This document shows positions 33,882-45,683 of a stretch of DNA of 64,000 nt, piece by piece; position 1 is the first letter of the stretch; each line of letters starts with the position of its first letter. Source of the DNA: Benincasa hispida (taxonomy: Eukaryota > Streptophyta > Magnoliopsida > Cucurbitales > Cucurbitaceae); the NCBI RefSeq assembly GCF_009727055.1, contig NC_052349.1:50065813-50129812 (forward strand), written 5' to 3'. Under the pieces are notes generated by a model, which was given only the letters and a program-made list of their open reading frames with translations, was not told where the DNA came from and did no database searches. The position numbers were made by a program, and so were the translations under genes.

Positions 33882-35152
33882 TGTCACCCCCCCCCCCCCA
33901 AAGTTTTATCCCCCTGATCCAGGAAAGAGGTGTGAAGATGCTAAACATAATCTACCTTGATGACGTTTAGCACCCAACTAACCGACTCGACCTGTGCCTA
34001 AACCTGAATAGTTACACAATAATCATTTAATACATTTAATTCCACTTGACATTTCCCATATCATGACATTAACAAATAAGTTTTAGCTATTCTAAAATAC
34101 TCTCAAATACATACACAAACAATACAACAAATTTTTAACAACACTAGTTGCGTTTGACAGCTTAGTAGGCACCAGGGACTTGTCGCTACCTGGAGGTGGG
34201 GAAAAACATAAAACATAGAAAGCATGAGCTAATGCCCAGTGAGTGGTAATTTAATATAAACATAAGTTATTGCTTTCTAAATCATCAATAAAGTTTATCA
34301 AATCATTCAATAAAGCATTGACAACGTATAAAAGATTCAACAACATCTCAAACACGTGCTAGTAAAACAGTGGCATGATCAACTCTCATAAGCATATTAT
34401 AAAACATTCAGGCGTTATTAGAAAATCGCACCAACTCTGTACCCAAATACTTGTTTACAATGGCAAGTTACTCTGGACAAAGAATGCCCCTCGTGGTGTA
34501 AACAAAATCATAAGGTCATACGTGCATGCAGAGCTGCCTCAAGGCTAAGCATAGATACACACCATAGACCCAGGTTACTCTGGATTCCCTGGTATACTCT
34601 GGCCACATTTGACCCTAGTGGTAGCCCCTGATAGCCTTGGTGGCAGTACAGACGTAAGTTCCTCTAGACTTCTCGATATACTCTGGCCATATCTGACCTC
34701 GATAACCCCTTGATCGCTTGAGCGATGCTACTGAAACACATTCAAGTAGCACAGGAAAATAACCATCTCTCGGGTACAAGAATCAGTAGTTTGAAACCAT
34801 TTCCACAACTATTCAACAACCTTGATTCCACAATCAAAAGGTTTTCATAAAAACCATATGAATCACAAGTATGTAAACTCTGATTCCAAACTACATTTTG
34901 ATAAAACAAGATCATATAAAAACATCGCGAGTTTAGAAATCATGATTTAAATACTTTTGAAATATCAGACACATAAAACAGATCATGGCATCATATTTCA
35001 TAAACCATAGCATACTATAATATATAATTATTTTCTATATCAAAACATTCGAAAGTAAACCACTCATTGTTAATTGACTCCTCCTCAGATTTTTGGTTCC
35101 TCCGACTGTCGTTTGTCCTGAAATTATATTGATAATTCTCTAATTATCCTCC
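33882..35152 (+). repeat. Tekay/Del-type LTR sequence, left part
   Basis: It begins TGTCAC followed by a run of 13 C (33887-33899), then 'gatgacgtttagcaccc' and, near 34230, 'gcatgagctaatgccc' and 'agtgagtgg'. These resemble the start and the conserved middle of Tekay/Del gypsy LTRs known from memory. The DNA continues at 42139 after the Athila insertion and at 44430 after a copia solo LTR. It replaces the N-terminal half of the MULE transposase. Confidence 0.5.
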
Positions 35153-36853
35153 TAATGCATTGTTTTATGCGATGAAATAATAGAGTGGTGTGCGATGGTG
35201 GAATATGCGTTGTGCAAGAAAGTTTTCTCAGCAAGACCCAAGTATAAATCCTACTGAGTTTCCTGGTAAGCCCAGGGTCGAACACAGGGACTAAGGAAGA
35301 CAATATGCGATGGTAATTTTAGATCACTTTGCAGTAACAAATAAATCAGTGGTTTGGTTGGTTTGTTATTTAATGTATAGAAAGTATGCAGCAGATTTGA
35401 GGGAAGAGTAATTATGCGACAGATATATTGAGTATGCAGAGGAACGGGTTGAGAAGGTCTTTAGCTAGCATTTCCCGAGAATGCGTACAAGCTATGCAAT
35501 CATGCTACACTCATACGACAGCAAATCATTTTCCAATGCAAATGCGATAGCTCCTAATTTTAGGATGCATGCGATAATGCAATAATGTCTATAGAACTTA
35601 TTCCTAAGTCTTTACTTCTTGCCTATGCGATGACGATGCATACAAGGACAATGTGATCACATACAATCATATTCTATCTCTAGAGTGCATGTGATGCGTT
35701 AATAGCAAATAGAGCTTATTCCTAAGCTTCTATCTCTTGATTATGCGGTTCTAATCTGACTCTCCCGAGCCTAGATTCTAATCTGACTTTTCCAAGCCTA
35801 GATTCTATTCTTAGACTACCCTCCCGAGTATCCCTAATGGACGAATGACGCATACATAATACAAGATAATCTCATAGAATGAAGATCCCAGGTTATGCTA
35901 GCTAAGTACTTCTTAACCCATTCGACAGATTTAGCTATTCATGCGTAATGTACAAAGAGTGGACAGATATAAAGATGAAAATTCCATTTTTATAAATAAG
36001 TTCAGATTATGAAATGACAATAAAAATAAGGGTAGAGAGCCTGATAGCAATTCCTTGCTTCCCAAGGCTCTTACACTGTATTCTCTATTCCGCCCAAAAG
36101 ATGTTCTTGCTTCCGCAAGAGTTTCCCTCTCTCTGATTTCGACGCTCCCCAGCACTCTTCCGAGTTCACCGTGACGATCTCTCGATGCAATCTCCCTTCT
36201 CTCGCTTTCGCCTTCTAAGTAAAAGAAAATCTATGAACAAGGCTACTTCTATCTATAGGAAAAATTCTGTAAAACTGAGCTAACTGTAACAACTGGTCCA
36301 ACTCCTTCAGTGAAGGTGGCCTTCGGTATTTATAGAGCTTAGGGTAAAAATCTTCTTCTCTCTTATGATTGCACTGATGGAATGACATTAATTCTCTGTC
36401 AGATGCACCGAATAATTGTCATTGAAAAGTTGAGTGTACTTGCTACAGTAGGTCATTAACGGCGTGTCAACTTAATTCAGAATTGACCGTCATCAGCTTT
36501 CTGTCCCATTGTGATTTATTAAGCTTTCACCCAGATGTGCCCACCTTGATGCGCCGGCTCTATACGGCCACCTTCTTGAGCAGATTTTCGCGAGCACAAT
36601 CGATCGCATAGCCTTGCGGTCTAATGTCTTAATGCGCTCAGACGTTAATTTCTTTAGATCGCATTCCCGCCTTGCGCCAACGTATTTGCTGCACAAAAAT
36701 ACGTAAGTTAGCTGTTTTAATGCGATGGACGCATGCGATCGCAATGTTGTGAACTTAATTCTTTTGGACACAATGTTGTATATTTTTACCATCGCAATCC
36801 TGAATTGTTTTATAATTTTACACTGTAATAACGTGCATTTCTGCCCGTTATCA
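35153..36853 (-). repeat. 3' LTR of the non-autonomous Athila
   Basis: Plus-strand edges are taatgcattg (TG changed to TA) and cccgttatca. A TATA-like box on the minus strand is at 36327-36336. It lies beside the polypurine tract. Confidence 0.9.
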
Positions 36854-36866
36854 CACCTCCAAATTT
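36854..36866 (-). other. Polypurine tract of the non-autonomous Athila
   Basis: The minus strand reads AAATTTGGAGGTG immediately before LTR start TGATAACGGG. The same arrangement is seen at 481-490 and 4544-4556. Confidence 0.75.
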
Positions 36867-37139
36867 AAACAATGTTTGTCCTTAAGCATAAGCTAAAGAT
36901 TTGCTTTAGGAAGTTGACCGCCTTCTCTTTCCTAGATTTCTCAAGGATGCCTTATTCAAATCTTAAGCACCAAAATCTCCTTAATTTTTATTCAGGCCTC
37001 TTAAAATATTTCTAAAATTTAGAGACCGCAAGTTTAACCTTCAAAAAGACTTTACTAGATTCCAGGGCATGGCATGATTTATTTCAAAAAAAAATTTCAT
37101 TGGGGTATTTTCAAATGATTTTTATCCTTGCGTAGTTTA

Positions 37140-37177
<38 letters not shown>

Positions 37178-38316
37178 TACACACATATATATATTTTTTC
37201 TATGATCTTGTGCTGATCCAAGTGCCTAGCCTTCGTTTTGGCTTGCCCCTATGTGTGTCATGCGGACATCCAACTACGAGCAAGGTGCTCTTTCTCAGTC
37301 TAAACTCATGCCCATTTGGCAGTGGAGTTGCGATCATTTACTTATGCGTTGATCACGATTCCTACCTTCATTTTGGCTTGCCCCCACGTGTGTCATGCGG
37401 ACATCTAACTACGAGTAGGATCCGATCGCAACATTATGATATTATTATTTTTTTTTTAAACCTAAAAATAGCAAGGTTGAAAATGAATACCGCACCCCCA
37501 AATTAAAATGCAGCAATGTCCCCATTGCTGAAAGATTGAAAGAAGTCATGCGATGCTCTTAGAAAGTTTCGTACAAAGTCAGTTTGAAAGAAAGCTAGCA
37601 GACCACTAACTTCTAGAAATATTTTATGAGTTGATTGTTCTAAAATTAAGTCGACTCTAGTATATACGAAAAAATAAAGGCATGCGTTTCATCATTGAAA
37701 TCATAATTGGTAAAGAGAAATAATGTGGTGACTTACTAAATTAATCAATGATTGCACCGACTAAAGAGGATGCGATGCTAAAATGATCAAAGTTAAAATG
37801 CGATGCGATAGAGCAAAATTTGGAATAAATAAAGTCAAGGAAAGATACAACCCCCAAATTTGCTCTGGCGCCCGCATTCTTTGTGATCGCATCCTTCTTT
37901 GCGGCGAACTGCTTTTCTTCGATTGCAGTGGTGGAATAAAGTAGTTGCGTCTTTCGTGTAGCGCCTCTGCAATCATTCACCTCGATCGTTGTAAAGAAAA
38001 CATTGAGAGGGTCAAATAAAAAAACAAAGTTACAAAATCGTTTACTACGATCGTTCAACACGATCACATTCTCTCCCTTTTTCTTTTTTATTTTTTAGAA
38101 AGACAATTATACGATAACAGATAAAAGCAAGGTAATGAAAATTCATGAAGCATTGACATAACAAAAAAAAGGATATTTCAAAAGGATTGCGTCCCTGATG
38201 AGTTTGAGTTGCATAGTAACGCAGGGACTGCTTATTTCAATTTGGACCTTTTACGTCCACGGCGACTTTCTCTTCTTTTCTCAGTCTTCTGGAATCTTGA
38301 TTGCCTTAATCCGGAG
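36867..38316 (-). other. Athila non-coding internal region where pol is missing
   Basis: No RT, RNase H or integrase motif is found. It holds two copies of the 'tgtgtcatgcggacatc' motif (37228-37284 and 37362-37419) also present in the other Athila 3' regions, and an (AC)n microsatellite at 37141-37170. The right part (37500-38300) is unlike coding sequence. Confidence 0.65.
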
Positions 38317-38692
38317 CTATTCCCCATTAACGTTCATCACGATCTCCCCCTTGTGCACATCAATTTGAGCGCGACCGGTTGAAAGGAATGGTCGTCCCAA
38401 TATGATGGGCGCATCTTCGTCCGCTTTATAATCCAAAATGATGAAGTCTGCCGGCAAGATGAATTTTTCAAATGAGATTGCGGCATCTTTCAACTCTCCC
38501 TTGGGATGTATTCGGGATCTGTCCACAAGTAGAAGAGTCTCCGTCGTGGGCATGAGTTTGCCTATACTCAATCGTTTGAAGATTGATAGCGGCATTACGT
38601 TTATACTCGCCCCAAGGTCGCATAGTGCTTGACCAAGGTTGACCTCTCCAATTGAGCATGGTATCGTGAAGATTCCTGGGTCGCACATTTTT
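38317..38692 (-). pseudogene. Athila aspartic protease
   Basis: The minus strand gives MCDPGIFTIPCSIGEVNLGQ, then ALCDLGASINVMPLSIFKRL (the D-L-G-A active site with the Athila signature), ADFIILDYKADEDAPIILGR and PFLSTGRAQIDVHKGEIVM. This domain matures the gag-pol polyprotein. The frame is open for about 120 residues; upstream it is joined to gag only through a frameshift (38468-38875 is read in another frame). An equivalent lies at 60240-60812. Confidence 0.85.
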
Positions 38693-38699
38693 TTGTAGG

Positions 38700-40283
38700 A
38701 TCGTCGTATTTTGTGTTACTGCCATTGTAGCAATCTTTCCTTCATCATTCTGTTTCTTTTTCAATCTTTGCGGGAATGGTGGTAGCTGGACTTCTTCTTT
38801 CTCATGTTCTAGAGGCTTAAAGGTGGACGCAACTTCTGGGGTCATCTTCTCGGGCTCTTCTGAATCATATGTCAACGGGTCCTAAGTTGTCACCGCATTC
38901 AAGTTGGTCGTGATGGGTTCCTCCCCTACTTCCGCTGTCATTTTTTCGCTTAGCACAGGGACTGCTAAGCATTTTTCTTTTCCTATTCCCCCAGAGTTGC
39001 GAGGGAGCTCAGTTAAGCTCGGCAACGCTCCTTGCGGTCTATTTTTTAGTTCGCCTGCAATCTGTTCCATCTGAATTTCAAGATTGCGGATGAACGTCAC
39101 TTGATTCTGAAGCACTGATTCAATTTTCTCAATATATTGCTTCAGCAAACTCTCCAAGGATGAAGATTGCGGCGCCTGCGAACTGTTGGCTTGATTATGC
39201 GTTTAACCGTTGGTTCGCGGGAAAAATCCGGGTGGCCCTTCTTTTTGCACCACTGGTTGAAAGTTTTGTTGTTGATTTTTTCATGTGAAATTGGGGTGGT
39301 TTCTCCACCCGGGGTTGTACGTATCGGAATAAGGGTTATTCTTTATGAAGCATACTGACTGCGGATTTCCTGGGCATTCTTCCATCGGATGTGCTTCTCC
39401 ACAGATAACACAACTTGTGGTCGTTTGAGCAATTGCATTGACCTGCCCTTTTTGTGTTCCCATGCTATTAAATGCGATGCCTTGTATCAAACTTATCATC
39501 AAAGTCATTTGGTTCTAAAGGGATGCGATGGCCCTATTGTTCGCGTTACTGTATTTAATTCTTAATCTTTGATCGCTTTCTCTCCAGTCCTCGTGATTTT
39601 TTGAAATGCGATCAAGTATATTTTTCTCCTCATCGTAAGTTTTATCGAGCAAACCACCAGCTGTTACCGCATTGGCAACCGTCTGCGATGCGGGTTTTAA
39701 TCCTTGGTAGAAAATCTCCATTTGCAAACAATCTGGTAAGCCGTTATGCGGACAATCTCTTACCAGCCTCTTAAACCTCGCCTAGGCATCGCTGAGTGAT
39801 TCGTCAATATCCTGTTGAAAATTGGTAATTAACTTCCTCCTTTTTGCGTTCTCTGTTGAGAGAAGTAATTAACTTCTCTACTATTTGTTCCCACGATGTT
39901 ATCTCCTTTAGTTCGAGAGAATAAGCCCATTTCCTTGCTTGGTCGCATAAGGAAAATGGGAACAACGTTAGTCGAACCTCCTCGATGGAGATATTTGGGA
40001 AAACAAAAGTGTTGCAGATTTCAATGAAACTCCAGAGATGGGCGTGCGGATCCTCGTCACGCCTTCCACCAAACTGTTCGGCTATTTGAATCCTCTGCAA
40101 CATAACCGGTTTCATTTCAAACCTCGATCCGTCTAGCGTTGGCCTTATGATTCCTGGGGAGAAATCAAATAGGTTGGGCGACGCATAGTCCCGAATGGGT
40201 TTACTGTGGTCATTCGCCAGGAGGATGGGGTTGGCCATTATATTTTTTGCGTTTGCGGCCCTCTCTTCCGGTTGTTCTGCCAT
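38700..40283 (-). pseudogene. Athila gag
   Basis: The start at 40283 (MAEQPEERAANAKNIMANP) is the first ATG after the primer site and leader. Capsid-like blocks follow: RDYASPNLFDFSPGIIRPTL, EDPHAHLWSFIEICNTFVFP, then RLTLFPFSLCDQARKWAYSL. Frame breaks fall near 39850 and at a TAG in DESLSDA-stop-ARF (near 39782). The second half has LLDKTYDEEKNILDRISKNH, a zinc knuckle CVICGEAHPMEEC (CX2CX3HX4C) near 39410, and NPGWRNHPNF. A third section (MESLLKQYIEKIESVLQNQ, 39157) leads to the protease. It would form the particle that packages element RNA. Broken. Confidence 0.88.
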
Positions 40284-40410
40284 TCTTGGAGTTCTGTCTT
40301 ATTGTTGTTGGCGGCTGTCTCTCAATCTTCGTCAGAACGTTCTTTTAACCTTTGGGTCATTATTTGCCAGAGATTGAAAGCTGCAAAGAAAATAAAAAAA
40401 TTTGCTGAAG

Positions 40411-40430
40411 TCCTCGGCAACGGCACCAAA
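40411..40430 (-). other. Primer binding site, tRNA-Asp type
   Basis: The minus strand reads TTTGGTGCCGTTGCCGAGGA, four bases after the LTR end. It is near-complementary to the 3' end of plant tRNA-Asp (TGGCGCCGTTGCCGGGGA expected), with two changes. Athila elements use this primer, which supports the lineage call. Confidence 0.85.
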
Positions 40431-40434
40431 AACT

Positions 40435-42133
40435 TGATGCGTTGTTTTATGAGATGAAATAATTGAGTAGTATGCGATGGTGGAATATACGTTGTGCAAG
40501 CAATTTTTCTCAGAAAGACCCAAGTATAAATCCTATTGAGTTTCCTAGTAAGCCCAGGGTCGAACACAGGGACTAAGGAAGACAATATGTGATGGTAATT
40601 TTAGATCATTTTGCAGTAACAAATAAATCAGTGGTTTGGTTGGTTTGTTGTTTAATGTATAGAAAGTATGCGGTGGATTTGAGGGAAGAGTAATTATGCG
40701 AAAGATACACTGAGTATGCGGAGGAACGGGTCGAGAAGGTCTTTAACTAGCGTTTCCCGAGAATGCGTTCAAGCAGTGCGATCATGCTACACTCATGCGA
40801 CAACAAATCATTTTCTAATGTAAATGCGATAGCTCCTAATTTTAGAACGCACGCGATGAATGCGATAATGTTTATAGAACTTATTCCTAAATCTCTACTT
40901 CCTGTCTATGCTATGACGATGCATACAAGGACAAGGCGACCGCATACAATCATATCCTATCTCTAGGGTGCATGCGATGCGTTAATAGCAAATATAGCTT
41001 ATTCCTAAGCTTCTATCTCTTGATTATGCAGTTCTAATCTAATTCTCCCGAGCCTAGATTCTAATATGACTTTTCTAAGCCTAGTTTCTTTCCTTAGACT
41101 ACCCTCCCGAGTATCCCTGATGGACGAATGACGCATACATAATACAAGATAATCGTATAGAATGAAGATCCCAGGTTATGCTAGCTAAGTGCTTCTCAAC
41201 CCATTCGACAGATTTAGCTACTCATGTGTAATGTACAGAGAATGGACAGATATATATATGCAAATTCATTTTTATAAATAAGTTCAGATTACAAAATGAC
41301 AATGGAAATAAGGATAGAGAGCCTGGTAGCAATTCCTTGCTTCCTAAGGCTTTTATACTATGTTCTCTATTCCGCCCAAAAGATGTTCTTGCTTCCGCAA
41401 AAGTTAGCCTTCTCTCTGATTTCGATGCTCCCCAGCACTCTTCCGAGTTCACCATGACGATCTCTCGATGTAATTTCCCTTCTCTCGCTTCCGCTTTCTA
41501 AGTAAAAGAAAAACTATGAACAAGGCTACTTCTATCTATAGGGAAAATTCTGTAAAACTGAGATAACTGTAACAACTGGTCCAACTCCTTCAGTGAAGGT
41601 GGCCTTTGGTATTTATAGAGCTTCAAGGTGAAAAGCTTCTTCTCTCTTATGATTGCACTGATAGGATGGCATTAATTCTTTGTCTAATGTGTCGAATAAT
41701 TGTCACCGAAAAGTTGAGTGTACTTGCTATAGTAGGTCATTAAGAGCGTGTCAACTTGGAATCAACCGTCATTAACTTTCTGTCCCATCGTGATTTATTA
41801 AGCTTTCACCCAGATGCGCCCACCTTGATGCGCCGGCTCTATGCGGCCACCTTTTTTAGTAGATTTTCGCAAGCACAATCGATCACATAGCCTTGCGGTC
41901 GCAATGTCTTAATGTGCTCGGACATTAATTTCTTTGGATCGCATTCCCGCCTTGCGCCAACGCATTTTTTGCACAAAAATACATAAGTTAGTTATTTTAA
42001 TGCGATGGACGCATGCGATCACAATGTTGTGAACTTAATGCTTTTAGACGCAATGTTGTATATTTTTACCATCGTAATCCTGCATTGTTTTATAATTTTA
42101 CGCTGTAATAATGTGCATTTCTTCCCGTTATCA
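40435..42133 (-). repeat. 5' LTR of the non-autonomous Athila
   Basis: Plus-strand edges are tgatgcgttg and cccgttatca. The TATA-like box (minus strand) lies at 41610-41619. It pairs with 35153-36853. Confidence 0.92.
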
Positions 42134-42138
42134 CCTCC

Positions 42139-42310
42139 ATGTGACCATAATCCAATTATTTGAAAATTAATCTTCAAGTATAACCAATTTCACTTAAAAT
42201 TTTCCCAAATCTCTAATTTGATCCAAGGTAGAGTTTGCTTTGTAATTTTGTCCTTCAATTGCTGTAAAATTAACTCAAGACCTTAAAATTAATCTTCAAT
42301 AGGAACTAAT
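42139..42310 (+). repeat. Tekay/Del-type LTR sequence, middle part
   Basis: This AT-rich piece continues the sequence broken at 35152 and goes on at 44430. It carries no gene. Confidence 0.4.
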
Positions 42311-44429
42311 TGTTGGCGATGATGTCCTAAAGTCTCATGTCCTGTAGTTTGTAAACATAGTTTTGTACAAACGCTTGTGATGTATAATATATGATATTTA
42401 CTTCACTACTTGTCTTTGAACATTGAATGTTTTATTTTCTTTACCATAAACCAATAAACTAAAATCCCTGGTTGTCATTATGCAACTTAAGCATGTATGC
42501 GGTGACGTACAAGTGGATCATGTCTTAAGTGATAACCAAAATGGTCTGTAGTATATGGATAAAGGAGGGAAACCTTATCCTGGTAATGGTATGGATGCGA
42601 CCCGCTTTGTAGAACAAGTTACAAGTGTCGTGACTTGCTACAGATGGTCTGATCCTGATCATTCATGTGGGGATGTGCGAGCGGAGGCATCCTATACAAA
42701 GAGTTTGTATAAGACCTGACCACGAAGTGTTAACGTCTTGTTATATAACATCATTCATGACAGAGACTTCACTTCATTAGGATGACCATAGGTAACATGA
42801 CCTCAATCCTGAGTGAGTTGGGAACTCTTGCCTTTGAGGACGGTCCTTTGATTTGCATGGGTGCAAGTGGCCAGTTCATCGACTCAAACCTATCACTTTG
42901 GGGATTCGTCTGATTTGGGAGCTAGGAACTCAGCTATAAAAGATAGAATTCACTTCTTCTTCGAAGCAGGGGTAAGTAGATAGATTGCTCCCTTAAGGGT
43001 TGATCCCGGGGCTTGAACGATGTGACGCCACACACCATCTCATGGCCCGAGAGGTGTCTACACATAGTAGGACTATGTTGTATTTTTCATTAGAGTGATC
43101 AGTGGTACTTAAGGAGTTAGATGTAACTAAAAGGGGCAAAACAGTAATTTGGCCTAGCTGTACTTACAAGCATCTGTGAAGGGTTATCATACTGTTGATT
43201 GGTTATATCTGATGGATACAGAAATATATCTGTGGTAAGAAGAGTTCAACTGTCAGACTTTAGTGGAATGCCTGACAGTTAACGGATGGTGGATCTCATG
43301 GCTAAAGAGTTTAGTCAGCTATTCACGTATCGTTGGAGCTTCGAACCATAGGTTCATAAGGTCCCCTTGGTAGCTCAATGGATTCAATTTGATAATCAGT
43401 TTTTGGGTCAGTTTGAAATGTTCAAATTGACAAGAGAGAGTTCAATTATATATGATATAATTGAATTGGTTAATTATATATGATATGATTGTATGAGATG
43501 CATTAATTGGAGGAAAATGGATATAAATATGATTTATATCTAGTGGAGGATTACACTATGGTTTATATGTGATATTAAACTATAAGTTAATAAATATAAT
43601 ATGATTATATTTATTATTATTAATTTAACAATTATAGGATAATTGGCCGCCATTTTCTCTGTAACCGTGCGTTAGTGGGAAGTTCCAACCAGTTTTTGTA
43701 ACTAAAGAATAAAATGAAAATCGTTTTCATTTTGGAAAGATCCCAGTTAGTTGCTCACAAAATGTTTGCTGCCTATCGCTTAGTAAATTGAGGACTATAC
43801 GATAGCTCACATTTACTATACGATTACATACACGCGCATGCATCTTCTAAACGATCGCCTATGTTTTACTAAACGGTCATCTAGCATTTGAGCATTTACT
43901 AAACGATCGTATAGACGATCACTGCCTATTTCCTACACGATCGTGTACTTCATCTAAACGATCAAGCATTTTGTCTATACGATAGACTAAACTTTCTCCC
44001 ACTTTCTTGATCGTTGTATACGATCTTCATTCCTCCTCCCCTCTACCAAATCCAAATAAAGCCCACTCTTTGGATTCTCACACCGAGAATATCGAGGGTT
44101 CCAAGTGGAGGTGTCGTCCTCATCTTTCTTCTTTTTGTGTGAAGACCATTCGTGGTAGACGACCGGGTGTTGGTGATCGATAGCTTAACATTCCAGCGAG
44201 AACAAGAGCACCTATTCCCTTGGAGAGAGCGAGTTTTGCCAAGAAGAAAAGTTTTTCAACTGGTAAGTTCCCTTGTTCTCTTGTTTGTTTATTCTTAAAG
44301 TATGCCGGTAATTTACAGTATGATGTATATCTGTTTGTTTGAATGTGAATGTGGTAATTCTATCATAATATTTTTGGAAAGATCCGCTTCCGCTCAGAGG
44401 TACTCTTGTATAAGAGTTCCTTCACAAAT
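42306..44429 (+). mobile_element. Solo copia LTR
   Basis: The LTR (42311-44424, 2114 bp) starts TGTTGGCGATGATGTCC and ends AGAGTTCCTTCA. Flanks are CTAAT and CAAAT, a target duplication with one change. It is the most complete copy of the CGATCG-rich copia LTR family here and served as the reference for the fragments at 2216, 7888, 9869 and 48279. There is no internal region. Confidence 0.8.
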
Positions 44430-45683
44430 TCTATTCCAATTTTCCTTAATTTTCCTCATTAATCCTAACTTAAAGTTTACTTTAAATTAACCCCTTAATC
44501 AACTTCAAAGTTGACTTAGGATCCCAATTTTTTCTAATTTCAGGTTTACGGTATCATAACAATACCAATTGGATCTCTAATTATGTTTGAGAACATCTCA
44601 ATTAACCTAAAATTGATTTTCCAGCTTTTAATGACGAACAATAAATGAAACACAGAAGTCAAACCAGGAAAAACTCTTTCTTTAACTTCCAGCCAAGAAA
44701 TTTCCAAACTTGACCTCTGTTTTTCCGGTGAGCATTTCAGACTTAAATTCATCATTTTTCGAATTTGAACGTCCGAATTGTCTTAGAACTCCCGGAATCG
44801 ACCAATCTTTCCACGGTGCCCTTGTTTTTCCGGCGAGAAGTTGCAGAATTTTTAGAGCTTAAAATAGAAAATTAAAGCCAATAAAGATCAAACCAAAGAG
44901 CATAGAACTCTAGAAGAACCTTATAAGTAACTTAACTTTAAATTTAGAGCTTCGAATTAGCTTCTAACTCTACGAATTTGCTAAAAACCCGAGCATCCTC
45001 TGTTTTCGCGATAACACTAGCACCACTGTTTTTCTTTGTTTTCCTTACTTCTCTAGAAACATTTCTTCAAATAAAGCCTCCTACGAGCTTCTTCTTTACT
45101 TCCTCTTTAATTTGTTGCATTTTGCCCAATTTTCCTTCACAAGAAAGGCCCTAATTTGAAAACTTCTTCTTCCTCTTTTTAAACCAGCCAAACACCCCAA
45201 CTCTCCAAATTCTTGCTTATTGCCCGATTGCCACCTCCAACTTTGGGTTTTTCACATATTTGGATGACTCTTCTTTCACCTTTTGGGCACTCAATCAAAA
45301 AATTTGAGGAAGACAACTCAATTTGTCCAAATTTCATTCCTATCCTTTTTTTTTTCCTTCCTTTCTCTAGGCCCACCCAATTTCCATCCACTTCTCCTTC
45401 AATTTCCAACCCAAATCGAGTTCTACAAGCCCACAACACCTCTAATTTTGATTAAACTCTTGAAATTTCTAAAATTTACCATATATCAAAAGTGTTGACT
45501 TTGACTTTGACTTTCGACCATTGACTTTGACTTATCTGAGCATGCTTAATTCATCATCGAATTTACCTTACATGCTTAATTAGGTTCGTTACCCTCAAAT
45601 TATTCCTCGAATTCTTATTTCCTCTTCCTAAATAAAACAAACGTCAATCCAAATCTTTTTATTTTTAATTATAAATCTTAACA
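44430..45683 (+). repeat. Tekay/Del-type LTR sequence, right part
   Basis: It continues the interrupted LTR, with 'tttttccggtgagca', 'ttttccggcgagaag' and a tandem 'ttgactttgact' run (45494-45533), then ends near 'tcttaaca'. No matching target duplication with the left edge (cggaa) was found, so the LTR may have been joined to the copia by a rearrangement. Open frames here are short. Confidence 0.45.

Larger units (their letters stand above)
35148..42138 (-). mobile_element. Non-autonomous Athila element with perfect CCTCC target duplication
   Basis: Two LTRs of 1701 and 1699 bp (35153-36853, 40435-42133) bound a 3.6-kb internal region; CCTCC flanks both sides (35148-35152, 42134-42138). On the minus strand the order is 5' LTR, tRNA-Asp type primer site, gag, protease, about 1.45 kb non-coding, polypurine tract, 3' LTR. 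RT, RNase H and integrase are absent although both ends are intact, so mobility would have needed pol from another element, or pol was lost after insertion. The LTRs differ at roughly 8 percent of sites in the parts compared by eye, so it is not recent. Confidence 0.92.

Noticed and set aside
37141..37200. AC repeat as a regulatory Z-DNA element
   Set aside because: A simple microsatellite inside Athila non-coding DNA; nothing else supports a function.
45179..45455. Overlapping open frames on both strands near 45.2 kb
   Set aside because: They fall in a T/C-rich part of the Tekay-like LTR sequence; composition explains the lack of stops and no domain is present.
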